Assembly (NCBI RefSeq): GCF_042658845.1
Contig: NZ_JBHSRI010000002.1
Span: 739,378 to 803,377, forward strand
Direction of reading: 5' to 3'
Source of the DNA: Paenisporosarcina macmurdoensis
GTDB taxonomy: Bacteria > Bacillota > Bacilli > Bacillales_A > Planococcaceae
DNA: 64,000 nucleotides
This document shows, one piece after another, positions 50,814-60,492 of the stretch (within the stretch, counting starts at the first letter, position 1; each line of letters starts with the position of its first letter). The notes under the pieces were generated by a model. It searched no databases. It worked only from the letters and a program-made list of their open reading frames with translations, and was not told the origin of the DNA. Made by a program: the position numbers and the translations under genes.

Positions 50814-51644
50814 TTATCTTTTACGTGATAACCCTTGTGTAATACGATCCATTACAATCGCTAATACGACAATGCCAAGTCCTCCTGTTAGTCCTAGGCC
50901 GACATTGACGGTTGATATACCTTCCAAAACGACTGAACCGAGTCCAGGAGCTCCTATCATAGAAGCAATAACTGCCATCGATAGCGCAAGCATCATCGTT
51001 TGATTAATCCCTGCCATGATAGAAGGCATAGCTAAGGGCAACTGAACCTTATACAAAAGCTGCCACTTCGTTGAACCAAATGCTGTAGAGGCTTCAACAA
51101 CATCTGTTGGCACTTGGATAATCCCGAGAGTGGTCATGCGCACGGCAGGCGGTGTTGCGAAAACAAACGTGGCAATAACAGCCGGTACATTCCCCAAACC
51201 AAACAATAAAATCGCCGGGATTAAATAAACAAAACTAGGCAATGTCTGCATGAAATCCAGGATTGGACGGACAAAACTTGCAGTCAGTTTATTTGTAGCG
51301 GCAAGGATGCCTAGCGGAACCCCTATAATAATAGAAATAAGTGTAGAGACAATGACAATTGATACAGTCTGAATGGCTTCGACCCATAAATCTACCGAAC
51401 CCAAGTACAAACTGCCAAGCAGCGCAAAGATGGCCACGCCTTTACCGGCAATTTTCCATGACACTAATACAAGAATTAAGACAAGAAGTTCGGGAGGGAG
51501 GGCAATGAGTAAATCTGTCACACCATCGATAAATGTCCGAAGACCCTCACTGATCGAATCGAAGAAATCACCCGTAACAGGCAAAAGCCAATCATCTACA
51601 AAGCTGTTCGTCCAAGTTTCTAGTGGCATATCAAAGTAATTCAT
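50814..51644 (-). CDS. opuAB: Glycine betaine ABC transporter permease
   Basis: 276-residue permease of the ProW/OpuAB type with about six to seven helices and the cytoplasmic EAA loop EASTAFGSTKWQLLYKVQLP that contacts the ATPase. ATGA overlap with opuAA. Ends DRITQGLSRKR. Confidence 0.94.
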   Translation of the reverse strand: MNYFDMPLETWTNSFVDDWLLPVTGDFFDSISEGLRTFIDGVTDLLIALPPELLVLILVLVSWKIAGKGVAIFALLGSLYLGSVDLWVEAIQTVSIVIVSTLISIIIGVPLGILAATNKLTASFVRPILDFMQTLPSFVYLIPAILLFGLGNVPAVIATFVFATPPAVRMTTLGIIQVPTDVVEASTAFGSTKWQLLYKVQLPLAMPSIMAGINQTMMLALSMAVIASMIGAPGLGSVVLEGISTVNVGLGLTGGLGIVVLAIVMDRITQGLSRKR

Positions 51645-52834
51645 ATAGTCGGCACCTCATCTCTACCAAGGCCTAATCCTGTGAGGATTGAAACGCGGGT
51701 TACGATACCCAACAATTTATCATGTTCAATCACTGCTAATGGATATTTTGCTTCTACTGCCACACCAAATAAGTCTTTTAAAGGTGTATCAGGCGCAATT
51801 TTATGGATATCTCGAATCAGTAATTCTTCTATAGATAGAGCATTTTTGTATGCTTTAATTGCATCGTCTATCGTAAGAAGTCCTCTGAATATGTTGTCTT
51901 TATCCACAACGAAAATACTTGAAATGCCTGCGTCTTCCATCTTGCGAACAGCAGCTAAGGCTCCATTTTTTTCTATCATGATCACAGTCGGCTTTTTCAT
52001 GACGTTCGAGGCAACGAGCACTTTTGAACGGTCAACGTCTTTGACAAAATTGGAGACATAGTCGTTTGCAGGATTTTCAAGAATTTCATCGGCTGTCCCA
52101 ACCTGTACAATTTGACCATTTTTCATGATGGCAATTCGATCGCCCAATTTGAGTGCTTCGTCCAAATCATGTGTAATAAACAAAATGGTTTTACCCAGTT
52201 TATTTTGCAGATTAAGCAGTTCGTCCTGCATCTCTTTTCGAATCAGAGGATCGAGTGCACTAAATGCTTCGTCCATCAGCAAGATGTCCGAATCATTTGC
52301 AAGCGCTCGTGCAAGTCCAACCCTTTGTTGCATTCCACCACTGAGCTCATCTGGATAACTATTTTCATAGCCTTTCAGCCCGACGTCCTCAATTGATTTT
52401 TGTGCACGTCTGTTGCGTTCTTCTTTTTTTATACCTTGGATTTCCAACCCATAAGCCACGTTTGCCAGTACGGTGCGATGCTGAAATAAACCGAACTGCT
52501 GGAAAACCATTCCGAGCTTTTTCCGTCTCACGTCAATTAGTTCTGCTCTGTTCATTTTGGTGATATCCATGCCATCGATTAGCACTTCTCCATGGGTTGG
52601 TTCAATCAAGCGATTCACTAAGCGAATCAAGGTTGATTTTCCACTCCCCGAAAGGCCCATAATGACAAAAAATTCGCCAGCTTTAACGGCAAAAGACACT
52701 TGATTGACACCAACTGTCATACCAGTCTGAGACAGTATTTCTTCCTTCTGTTCGCCGTTTTGCAAGCGTTTCATTCCTTGCTGAGGGTGTGAACCGAAGA
52801 TTTTCGTTAAAACATTTACTTCAATCTTATTCAT
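51641..52834 (-). CDS. opuAA: Glycine betaine ABC transporter ATP-binding protein
   Basis: 397-residue ProV/OpuAA-type ATPase energising osmoprotectant uptake. Walker A is GLSGSGKSTL, the ABC signature LSGGMQQRVGLARAL, and Walker B ILLMDEAFSALDP. Two C-terminal CBS domains (about 280-395) sense ionic strength in the OpuA homologues studied. The ATG has AGGAGGGG upstream. First gene of a three-gene minus-strand operon likely induced by osmotic stress. Confidence 0.95.
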   Translation of the reverse strand: MNKIEVNVLTKIFGSHPQQGMKRLQNGEQKEEILSQTGMTVGVNQVSFAVKAGEFFVIMGLSGSGKSTLIRLVNRLIEPTHGEVLIDGMDITKMNRAELIDVRRKKLGMVFQQFGLFQHRTVLANVAYGLEIQGIKKEERNRRAQKSIEDVGLKGYENSYPDELSGGMQQRVGLARALANDSDILLMDEAFSALDPLIRKEMQDELLNLQNKLGKTILFITHDLDEALKLGDRIAIMKNGQIVQVGTADEILENPANDYVSNFVKDVDRSKVLVASNVMKKPTVIMIEKNGALAAVRKMEDAGISSIFVVDKDNIFRGLLTIDDAIKAYKNALSIEELLIRDIHKIAPDTPLKDLFGVAVEAKYPLAVIEHDKLLGIVTRVSILTGLGLGRDEVPTI

Positions 52835-53185
52835 CTACATTGACCCCTCCTAATCGTACATCTGTATGCATGCCGATTTATTGCCAGCTCTTTTCAAAAT
52901 GCCAGCTATATATATGTAATTGACAGCTTTCGACCTGCATGTTTGCCGCTCAAATTTCCCGCAGCCGCAAAAGTGATATAATCAAAAAACATTTCATAAT
53001 TTGAGTCCAATGACTCATTCAATTCAGAAGTATTTTAATTATAATATTGTGCTGATTTATTATTCACTTTCATTACTGTACCACCTGGACGGTTTTATTT
53101 CAACAGTATTTCCTAAGTCCATAACAAGAATTCGAGGAATAATTCTATTAAAATCCTTGACGGGACTGGTAGTTTAAACCCATAC
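52835..53185. other. opuA promoter region with inverted repeat
   Basis: No gene. TGAGTC-N4-GACTCA (53002-53017) is a 6-bp inverted repeat about 170 bases ahead of opuAA and could be a regulator site. AT-rich stretches nearby contain possible -10 elements, but none has a clear -35. Confidence 0.4.
53002..53017. promoter_or_regulatory. Short inverted repeat upstream of opuA
   Basis: TGAGTC-CAAT-GACTCA, 6-bp exact arms, in the opuA promoter region. Candidate binding site for a repressor of osmoprotectant uptake; only position and symmetry support it. Confidence 0.3.
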
Positions 53186-53221
53186 AAAAAGCCACGCCTT
53201 CGCATGTGAAGGTGTGGCTTT
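53186..53221 (-). terminator. Terminator of tetR-type gene
   Basis: Minus-strand stem AAAGCCACACCTTC/GAAGGCGTGGCTTT with T5 after it. It insulates the regulator from opuA downstream. Confidence 0.88.
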
Positions 53222-53240
53222 CGTCCTGGTTTTAAATAGA

Positions 53241-53777
53241 CTATTCATTTGCCCATAATAGTAGTTTTTGATAAATAATTTTTTTCTTTTCTTCCTCAAT
53301 ATGATGAATGTCAAATAGTTCAGACAGCCAAATTCCATCTGTAGCCAAACGAATGATGGTCGCTTTTATTGGATCAATGCCGTCATTTTCAATTTCTATT
53401 TGCCACTTTGAAAAAAGATCTCGAATTGGAGCCAGCAATTCCGTATTAACTGCTTTGGCAGCCAATAAACCAGCATGCATATCCGCGTTTTCATAAGCAC
53501 TATTGAATGTGACATTCACATATGACTTTGTCCATTTGCCTTTCTCCTCAAGAGACTCCCCGACATGAATGGCCACTTTTTCTTCATAATTCGAAGCTAG
53601 ATGCTCAACCATTCCTCTGACAAGTGCCTCTTTTGAAGGGAAATGATAAAGAAGACCGCCTTTGCTTATTCCGGCTTTTGCCGCTGTTGCCTCAAGCGTC
53701 AAATTAAATATGCCTTGTTCTTTAACAATTTTTGAAGCTGCCAGGAGAATCTCAACTTTTCTGGTAGGTCTGCCCAT
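53241..53777 (-). CDS. TetR/AcrR-family transcriptional regulator
   Basis: 178-residue regulator. The N-terminal HTH reads LTLEATAAKAGISKGGLLYH with the following FPSKEALVRGMVEH helix; the C-terminal ligand-binding domain is divergent. ATG 53777 has AAAGGGG upstream; the longer frame to 53822 lacks an SD. A terminator separates it from opuA, so control of opuA is possible but not indicated by operon structure. Confidence 0.88.
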   Translation of the reverse strand: MGRPTRKVEILLAASKIVKEQGIFNLTLEATAAKAGISKGGLLYHFPSKEALVRGMVEHLASNYEEKVAIHVGESLEEKGKWTKSYVNVTFNSAYENADMHAGLLAAKAVNTELLAPIRDLFSKWQIEIENDGIDPIKATIIRLATDGIWLSELFDIHHIEEEKKKIIYQKLLLWANE

Positions 53778-53952
53778 AGAAATCCCCTTTGCTCTGAACT
53801 GAATTTGACTATTACTATACATCTTGCATGGTTTTATTACAATCTAGTCATGTTTGTTGTTATTGAAATCTCATAAAAGGTTATAACTTATTAATTCTAG
53901 TCCATAGTCACATTATTTGCTGATTTGAACCAACCCCTTAACAGAACCATCG

Positions 53953-54048
53953 GCCTCTAGAAGGATAGAACCCGAAGAGCATCATCTAACTTATCTGAAT
54001 GCAATTACGGGATATTTAAAGTCAATACTCAATAAAGACGAAGATTAA
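53953..54048 (+). pseudogene. Possible C-terminal gene remnant
   Basis: Open frame without start or SD, reading ASRRIEPEEHHLTYLNAITG and YLKSILNKDED to a stop. Residue use is protein-like, suggesting the tail of a lost gene; no family recognised. Confidence 0.3.
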
Positions 54049-54112
54049 GGTTTACATTATAGATTTTGGGTAAAAGTACATATATATTATTCAAAAATAG
54101 GGAGGTTTTCCA

Positions 54113-54565
54113 ATGAACAATTATACAAGATTTGGAATAATGATTTTAACGTCGACCGTTATTATGTTTGGGCTTATGTATTTAAACACGTATCAAGTGG
54201 ATCATCTATTCTTTAGTGAAACGCGTCTATATATGGCGATTATGATGGGTGCTGCAATGGCGATTATTATGTTAGGATTCATGTTAAGAATGTACACAAA
54301 CCGAAAAGTAAATATGGCTATATTCGCAGGTAGTGCTTTAGTATTTATTATTGCTATTTCACTGGTGCGAAACCAATCAACTGTAGATGATACTTCATGG
54401 ATGAAAGCAATGATTCCTCATCATTCTATAGCCATCCTAACTAGTGAACGTGCAAATATTTCCGACCCACGTGTTCGTGATTTAGCGGATAGTATAATCG
54501 AGGCTCAGCGAAAAGAAATAAAAGAGATGAAGGCGCTTATTAACGACCTAGAGGAGAAAGAATAA
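54113..54565 (+). CDS. DUF305 membrane protein
   Basis: 150 residues: three N-terminal helices (about 8-25, 36-56 and 66-86), then a C-terminal DUF305 ferritin-like segment with WMKAMIPHHSIAILTSERA and RDLADSIIEAQRKEIKEM. His and Met residues in that segment fit metal binding; such proteins are often linked to copper. SD GGGAGG precedes the ATG. Confidence 0.85.
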   Translation: MNNYTRFGIMILTSTVIMFGLMYLNTYQVDHLFFSETRLYMAIMMGAAMAIIMLGFMLRMYTNRKVNMAIFAGSALVFIIAISLVRNQSTVDDTSWMKAMIPHHSIAILTSERANISDPRVRDLADSIIEAQRKEIKEMKALINDLEEKE

Positions 54566-54601
54566 TCCATTTCTTTTGAATAATTATGATTGTAAGAAAT
54601 T

Positions 54602-54642
54602 AAAAAGCAGGCAAGAATCTGACAAGATTCTTGCCTGCTTTT
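54602..54642. terminator. Terminator after DUF305 gene
   Basis: Perfect stem AAAAGCAGGCAAGAATCT/AGATTCTTGCCTGCTTTT. Confidence 0.92.
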
Positions 54643-54831
54643 ATTCTATTTATTTCATTTTTAAACGAAAAACCAGAAAGTGAGTCTGGTCCCAAGTCTA
54701 TTTTTATTCATATCTATAATTAGCTAGGATGTTAAATCGTTCAATAGCTGTTCCTATTTTAATGTATACAATTGGAAAGAATACAAATGATAACAAATGT
54801 AGAGTATGGTTAAAAAGGAGAAAAAATAGCT

Positions 54832-55428
54832 ATGGATTTTAATTTAATTTGGCAAACAGTTCTAATTTTTGTGATAGGAATTATTCTTTTAAAAATTGGT
54901 GGAAGAAAATCTATCTCTCAAACGACTATTCCACAAGTCGTTATTATGATAGCAATAGGTACATTACTTATCCAACCCGTAACAGGGAGGGGGCTTTGGG
55001 CAACTTTTGGGGTAGCATTATTATTAGTACTAAGCCTAACCCTAACGGAATACATCCAATTAAAATTTGATGTAACCGAGTCTCTTATTTCAGGTTAGGC
55101 TGTACCAGTCATTGAAAACGGGACCATAAATGACGCGAACTTAAAGAAACTACGGCTAACTGTAGATAAATTAGAGGCGCGTCTAAGACAATCGGGTATT
55201 GCTGCAATAAATGATGTTCAATTTGCAACAATAGAAACAAGTGGGCAAATAGGCTATACGTTAAAAAAAGAAAAACAACCTGCAACAAAGGAAGATATTC
55301 AAAACCTCATTCAATTAATTCAAAAAGGTTACCTAACTGATCTAACTAACAAAACATCACCCGAAGAAAACATCTTCACTGAAACCGTCAATAAAAATTC
55401 TTCTAATACACCTAATCACCTACAATGA
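54832..55428 (+). pseudogene. DUF421 (YetF-like) membrane protein interrupted by an amber codon
   Basis: The first 88 codons encode membrane helices with IGGRKSISQTTIPQ and TLLIQPVTGRGLW, typical of DUF421. A single TAG (55096-55098) follows SLISG. The same frame then continues with the conserved soluble domain, AVPVIENGTINDANLKKLRL and GIAAINDVQFATIETSGQIG, to a TGA at 55428. One substitution would restore a normal 198-residue protein. SD AAAGGAG is intact. Recent pseudogene or read-through. Confidence 0.85.
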
Positions 55429-55699
55429 AAACAAAGGGAGCAACCATTTTCTTTACTTTAAATTCAGTGTGTTCAAGATAGGCCTTTTCGATTTGAATGG
55501 TAGTGTGTTCAATCTTATGCTTTTCTAATATTATATTTATTACCTTTTGTAAGACTTCTTGTTCCTCTTTGTCATCCTCAACCAATAAGTGGCAGCTTAA
55601 TGAATCAAATCCAGAAGTTATCGTCCATACATGTAAATCATGTACATTCGTTACACCATCAATATTTTCTGGCATATCTATTATTTGAGTTCTATTCAT
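55412..55699 (-). pseudogene. Truncated cation-diffusion-facilitator (CzcD-like) C-terminal domain
   Basis: 95 codons of the cytoplasmic C-terminal domain of a CDF metal exporter: NIDGVTNVHDLHVWTITSGF and SLSCHLLVEDDKEEQEVLQK. All transmembrane helices are missing, and no SD precedes the ATG. Its 3' end overlaps the DUF421 remnant. A second, more decayed copy lies in the same orientation at 60493-60915. Confidence 0.85.
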
Positions 55700-55831
55700 C
55701 GTCGGAGGAGTGACTTCCTTATTAACTCTTGGGAATTAAGTGTGTTTTTCTTATTTGAGATTACCCTTCCCAAATATAAGAAAACCTTTAAGCGCAGTTG
55801 ATTAAACTTGGAAAGAGAAGCACTTTAAATG

Positions 55832-55878
55832 AATCGCCCTCCATGGCTAAAGTTCCAGTAATGGAGGGCGATTTTTTC
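55832..55878. terminator. Terminator hairpin before ger operon
   Basis: Perfect 12-bp stem ATCGCCCTCCAT/ATGGAGGGCGAT with a 16-base loop and T6. No intact gene precedes it on the plus strand. Confidence 0.85.
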
Positions 55879-56068
55879 TATGGATAGGTTTTGTGAATTT
55901 TTTTCATATAAAGTTGTCATTAAACGATTTTAAGTGTAGGTAACAAGATTCTGGGGTTATTTGTATACTGTTCACCTTTAAGTGAGACATCGAGGTTTAA
56001 CGAATACAAAGAGAAGAAGACGAAAGGTTAGGGCAAAAGAAAAGATTATTCTAAATCTCTCAATATAC

Positions 56069-56098
56069 GTATAGATTATCAATTACACGTCCATTCTA
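56069..56098 (+). promoter_or_regulatory. Candidate sigma-G promoter of the ger operon
   Basis: GTATA (56069-56073), an 18-base spacer, then CATTCTA (56092-56098) match the forespore sigma-G consensus gyATr-N17/18-cATnnTA. The predicted start lies about 20 bases before the first gene, leaving room for AGGGGGTG. Confidence 0.65.
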
Positions 56099-56124
56099 AG
56101 AGTATTGAATAGGGGGTGTTTTAA

Positions 56125-57690
56125 ATGTTTAACAAGAGATTAAAACTACCATTCGCTAAAAAAAAGACCATAAAACCAGCGGAAATACAGAAAGAACAAA
56201 TAGATGTTACAGAGGCTAAAACAGATAAAGAAAGCCATATCCCATCCTCTGGACACTTATTGATACAGAAAGTGAAAGATGCATTGCACAATCCTGCTGA
56301 CTTAATTGTAAAAATTATTCCTCCTAATCTCACACTAATTTATATAGATGACCTAGTAGATAATCGTCCCTTAAATGATCAAATATTAAGAGGTTTGTTT
56401 AATAGTACACATGAATCGCCAGAAAAAATTAAAGAGCTTCTGGCAATACCTAAGGTCGACTTATCTAGTCATCTGGATAAGTCGATTTTGGCCTTGTTAA
56501 ATGGGACGGTCCTCATACATGTTGAAGGATATTCTAAAGTAGTTCTGGGTAACATCGCTACGAGAAAATCACGATCGTTGTCAGCACCTGAAAATGAATC
56601 ACAAGTAATCGGTTCACAAGTTGGGTTTAATGAAAGCCTTTCTACAAATGTGTCTCTCGTCCGTAGGTACATTGTAAATCCTGATCTTTGTAAAGAAAAC
56701 CATGTAATAGGGAATAAAACCAATACAACGATTGCGTTGCTATACATGAAAGGTATTGCCTCAGAGCAGATGGTCAATACGCTTCGTCAGAGGATCACCG
56801 ATCTTCACATTGATTCTTTGATAGATAGTTCAGTTCTCGTGCAATTAATCGATGACAACTCTTTATCACCATTTCCCCAAATGTTATTGACTGAAAGACC
56901 TGACAGGTTTTGCGACGGGTTATTGAATGGGAAATTGGGGATTATTGTAGATGGGAGTACCATGGCAATAATCTGCCCCCAAACGTTCATTGAGTTCTTC
57001 CAAAGTAGAGAAGATGAAAACCTTAGGTGGCCAATTGCTTCATTTCTTCGGTTATTAAGGATCGGTGCAGTCTTTTTATCCGTTTATTTAACACCGTTAT
57101 ACGTTGCAGCATTAACTTTTCATTATGAAGTGATACCGCAATCGCTCTTAATTCCGTTAAGTGAATCGAGGGCATTAGTTCCATTTCCGCCGATTATTGA
57201 AGCCTTAATATTGGAACTCATTATTGAGCTACTTAGAGAAGCTGGGGCTAGGTTGCCGACAAAAATTGGACAAACCATCGGTATCGTTGGGGGTATTGTA
57301 ATTGGAACGGCAGCCGTTCAAGCTGGCATTACAAGTAACATTTTAATTATTATAGTCGCTTTAAGTGCACTTGCATCATTCACATCCCCAAGTTATTTGA
57401 TGGGCAATGTCATCCGGGTAATTCGATTTCCAATAATTATATTGGCAGGGTTTTGGGGTTTCTATGGAATTATGCTGGCGTTTTGTTTTGTACTAATCCA
57501 TCTACTCCGTCAATCAAGCTTAGGTGCACCTTATACGGCTCCCTTCTACCCTCCTAGACTGATTGATTGGAGGGATAGCATAATCAGACTGCCACTGCCA
57601 TTGACCAATATGAGACCCAAGTTAACAAGGGCGCAAGATGAAAAAAAATACAATCCTGAACCTGTAAATCCTCAAAAAAAGGTGAACTGA
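56125..57690 (+). CDS. Spore germination receptor subunit A (GerA/GerKA family)
   Basis: 521-residue A subunit of a nutrient germinant receptor in the spore inner membrane. Soluble N-terminal domains (about 40-290) include LTLIYIDDLVDNRPLNDQIL; four to five helices follow (about 305-470), with the family's ESRALVPFPPIIEALILELI stretch. The C terminus is basic. SD GGGGGTG precedes ATG 56125. gerB and gerC genes follow directly. It cannot be assigned to GerA, GerB or GerK by eye. Confidence 0.93.
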   Translation: MFNKRLKLPFAKKKTIKPAEIQKEQIDVTEAKTDKESHIPSSGHLLIQKVKDALHNPADLIVKIIPPNLTLIYIDDLVDNRPLNDQILRGLFNSTHESPEKIKELLAIPKVDLSSHLDKSILALLNGTVLIHVEGYSKVVLGNIATRKSRSLSAPENESQVIGSQVGFNESLSTNVSLVRRYIVNPDLCKENHVIGNKTNTTIALLYMKGIASEQMVNTLRQRITDLHIDSLIDSSVLVQLIDDNSLSPFPQMLLTERPDRFCDGLLNGKLGIIVDGSTMAIICPQTFIEFFQSREDENLRWPIASFLRLLRIGAVFLSVYLTPLYVAALTFHYEVIPQSLLIPLSESRALVPFPPIIEALILELIIELLREAGARLPTKIGQTIGIVGGIVIGTAAVQAGITSNILIIIVALSALASFTSPSYLMGNVIRVIRFPIIILAGFWGFYGIMLAFCFVLIHLLRQSSLGAPYTAPFYPPRLIDWRDSIIRLPLPLTNMRPKLTRAQDEKKYNPEPVNPQKKVN

Positions 57691-57701
57691 AGGTGATATG
57701 A

Positions 57702-58814
57702 ATGAAAAGTTCTTTGCAAATTAGTCAAAAAGATATGATAAACGCATTTTTACTCTTCTTTATCATTCATACCACCCAAGTGGGTGTTGGGATACACGGA
57801 TTTCAACGTATTGTCTTTCAAGATGCAAAACATGATGCATGGATTTCGGTCCTTGTGGCGGGCCTCTTTACACACATCATCGCAATATTCATGCTTAAGA
57901 CACTAGAGATGTACAGTTCAAATGATTTATATGGGATACATCTTGATATATTTGGTCAGTGGATCGGTAATTTTTTAAACGGTCTTTATATTTTATACTG
58001 CACAGCAGCCTTTTTAGTTATTTTAAAAAACTACAGTGAAGTAGTTCAAACATGGGTCTTCCCGAATTTGCAAACTGGATTTATTTCAGCCACTATACTT
58101 TTACTTGTGATTTACACATTCACTGGTGGTTTAAGGGTTATCGTTGGCATCTCTTTTTTTAGTTTTGTCCTTTCGATATGGCTATTTCCGATGTTGGTGT
58201 TTCCTCTCGAGTTTTCTCAGGCAAAAAGTCTATTTCCAGTTTTAGAGAGCAACCTCATCGATATTGTTAAAGGTGCGCAGTCCATGACGTTTACAATCGT
58301 GGGGTTTGAAATATTGAACGTAATTTATCCGTTTATAAAGGAAAAGAAAAAAGTGAAAAAACATCTTCATTTGGGCTTGTTAGTAACGACCTTGATGTAT
58401 CTATCAATTATGTTAGTGTCACTCACTTTCTTCAGTGAAGGGCAACTAAATAAAACAATATGGGCAACCTTGTCTTTATTTGGCGTTATCAAATTGCCGT
58501 TTATCGAACGATTTGAGTTAATCGCAGTTTGCTATTGGTTGCTAATTATTTTGCCAAATCTTTGTTTGTACTTGTGGGCTGCTTATCGTGGGACAATACG
58601 CATGGTAAAAGTTGATGGAACTAAATTTTCCTGGATTTTCGCCAGTATCATTTTCGTTGCTAGTTTATTTGTACAAAACCGAATTCAAATAAGTACATTA
58701 AATGATTATTTTTCTCAAGTGGCTTTTTATCTTGTTTTTACTTATCCAATTTTCTTGTATGTGTTTGCTCTGTTGAAAAAAAAATTCTCATCTAAAAAGG
58801 AGAAATTACAATGA
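57702..58814 (+). CDS. Spore germination receptor subunit B (GerB family permease-like)
   Basis: 370-residue B subunit, an APC-superfamily-like membrane protein with about ten helices that carries the germinant-binding site. Typical features are the N-terminal ISQKDMINAFLLFFIIHTTQ and a TQVGVG-type first helix. SD AAGGTGAT overlaps the end of the A gene. The end overlaps gerC as ATGA. Confidence 0.92.
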   Translation: MKSSLQISQKDMINAFLLFFIIHTTQVGVGIHGFQRIVFQDAKHDAWISVLVAGLFTHIIAIFMLKTLEMYSSNDLYGIHLDIFGQWIGNFLNGLYILYCTAAFLVILKNYSEVVQTWVFPNLQTGFISATILLLVIYTFTGGLRVIVGISFFSFVLSIWLFPMLVFPLEFSQAKSLFPVLESNLIDIVKGAQSMTFTIVGFEILNVIYPFIKEKKKVKKHLHLGLLVTTLMYLSIMLVSLTFFSEGQLNKTIWATLSLFGVIKLPFIERFELIAVCYWLLIILPNLCLYLWAAYRGTIRMVKVDGTKFSWIFASIIFVASLFVQNRIQISTLNDYFSQVAFYLVFTYPIFLYVFALLKKKFSSKKEKLQ

Positions 58815-59938
58815 GAAAGATAAAATTCCAAATACTAATACCCCTTCTTTTGATTAGTTTGGTTGGATGTGCAGAGCAAAAACTTCTTGAAAGAGTAGGA
58901 CTCGCCATACTTTTAGGGTACGATTTGGGAAACGAAGGTGATTTATCCACTACAGCCGTAATCCGTCAAGTAAATCCAGATTTTGAAAGTAATATTGAAA
59001 TTATTTCTGCAGAAAATCAAACTAGCAAAGGGACGCGCACAAAAATCAATCGAAAATCATCAAAAAAGATAGTAGCTGGTCAGTTACGGGTAGCCTTGTA
59101 TGGTAATGAGTTAGCTAAGAAGAAAGGAATTAGTACCTCAATGCAAGCGTTATCGAGAGACTCCAATATAAGTGGTAGCGTTTATATGGCTGTGGTTGAA
59201 GGTGAAGCGAAAACCTTACTTAATTATAAGTTTGAAAATATCAGCGATATTGGACAACATATTTTTAAGCTCTTACAACAAAATATTGAAGATGAACAAA
59301 TCGTTTCAAGTACACTTCATGAAGTGTCCCATGATTATTATTCCATAGGAGAAGATATTGCAATGCCGATAATATCGAGAGAGGAAGAGTTAATTATCAT
59401 TTCGGGTGTGGCACTTTTTAAAAAGGGGAGAATGGTTGGAGAACTTCCGGCAGAAGATAGTTTTTATATAAAACTGAGCAGAGATCGTTATGACTCCGGA
59501 ACATTTGAAGTATTGATTAAATATGAGGATTTAGAAGAAGGATTTATGGAAAATCCTCCAGAGGAAATTTCTTTAGTACTTGATACAATTAAATCAAAAA
59601 GTGATTTAAAATTAATCAATCAATCAACTCCAGAATTTGATCTAAACATTACAATGGAAGCAAGATTATTAGAATTAGATGAAGAAATTGACCTAGGAGA
59701 GCCTAAAAATGTTGCCATACTGGATAAAGCAATCAGTAAAAGTTTGTCTAGGGAAATTTCGAGAGTGATTACTTATTGTCAGGAAGTTAATTCGGATGTA
59801 TTTGGGCTCGGTAGCCAGTACAGGAGCTCCGTAAGAAATTCGGACCTAACAGAGGGGAAATGGCATGAAATGTACCAAAAAGCCAAAGTAAATGTTAAAG
59901 TTGACCTCCAAATAACAAGAAGTGGAACCGCTGATTAA
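58811..59938 (+). CDS. Spore germination receptor lipoprotein subunit C (Ger(x)C family)
   Basis: 375-residue C subunit, lipid-anchored at Cys about 20 (lipobox LVGC). Family blocks are ERVGLAILLGYDLG, the ISGVALFKKGRMVGEL domain and the C-terminal helix SREISRVITYCQEVNSDVFG with W in EGKWHEMY. SD AAAAAGGAGA lies in the gerB end. Completes a canonical A-B-C operon. Confidence 0.93.
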   Translation: MRKIKFQILIPLLLISLVGCAEQKLLERVGLAILLGYDLGNEGDLSTTAVIRQVNPDFESNIEIISAENQTSKGTRTKINRKSSKKIVAGQLRVALYGNELAKKKGISTSMQALSRDSNISGSVYMAVVEGEAKTLLNYKFENISDIGQHIFKLLQQNIEDEQIVSSTLHEVSHDYYSIGEDIAMPIISREEELIIISGVALFKKGRMVGELPAEDSFYIKLSRDRYDSGTFEVLIKYEDLEEGFMENPPEEISLVLDTIKSKSDLKLINQSTPEFDLNITMEARLLELDEEIDLGEPKNVAILDKAISKSLSREISRVITYCQEVNSDVFGLGSQYRSSVRNSDLTEGKWHEMYQKAKVNVKVDLQITRSGTAD

Positions 59939-60492
59939 CATGAAGAGTCACTCATTATATCGGTCTAGTTGCCAGAATTCATCCTGTCACTGTCAAAATA
60001 GCACAAAATGCATGCTAAAAGATAAAGATAAATGATATCTGCGAGTTGGGTAACTAGGTGAAATTTCACATCGAATCAAGAAGTTAATTCAAAATATGGA
60101 TTAGTAACAGCCAGGAATAGCTTCAGGAGTTTAATAAATACCTTATATGTAAAGTTTGGTGAGGGCCAAACCTTTCATTAACAATAAGTATAGGGACACG
60201 ATTAAAATATAGACTCTAAGAAAGTCGCCGAAAAGGCAGCAGTTCGGCAAAATTTAGAAAGTATATTTCAAGACATAAAGATCAATTTATTTAACTTTAC
60301 TGATCAATAGAAAATTTACTAATTCCTGCATAAGGGATAGTGTTATTAATGTTTTATCCAATAATTACTCGCTCTTTTGGATAATAATAATGTGCTTGTT
60401 TATTTCTCTGAGATAATAAGAATATAAATGATCAGATTCCTATCCTTCCAATAAACATAAGTGTTCTACATTGAAAACTATTTATCATAGGT
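59939..60492. other. Degenerate gap with gene fragments
   Basis: No intact gene. Two short open frames read like protein debris: 60074-60181 (NQEVNSKYGLVTARNSF..) and a stretch ending about 60308 (KKVAEKAAVRQNLESIF..). Neither has a start or SD; family unknown. Confidence 0.35.
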
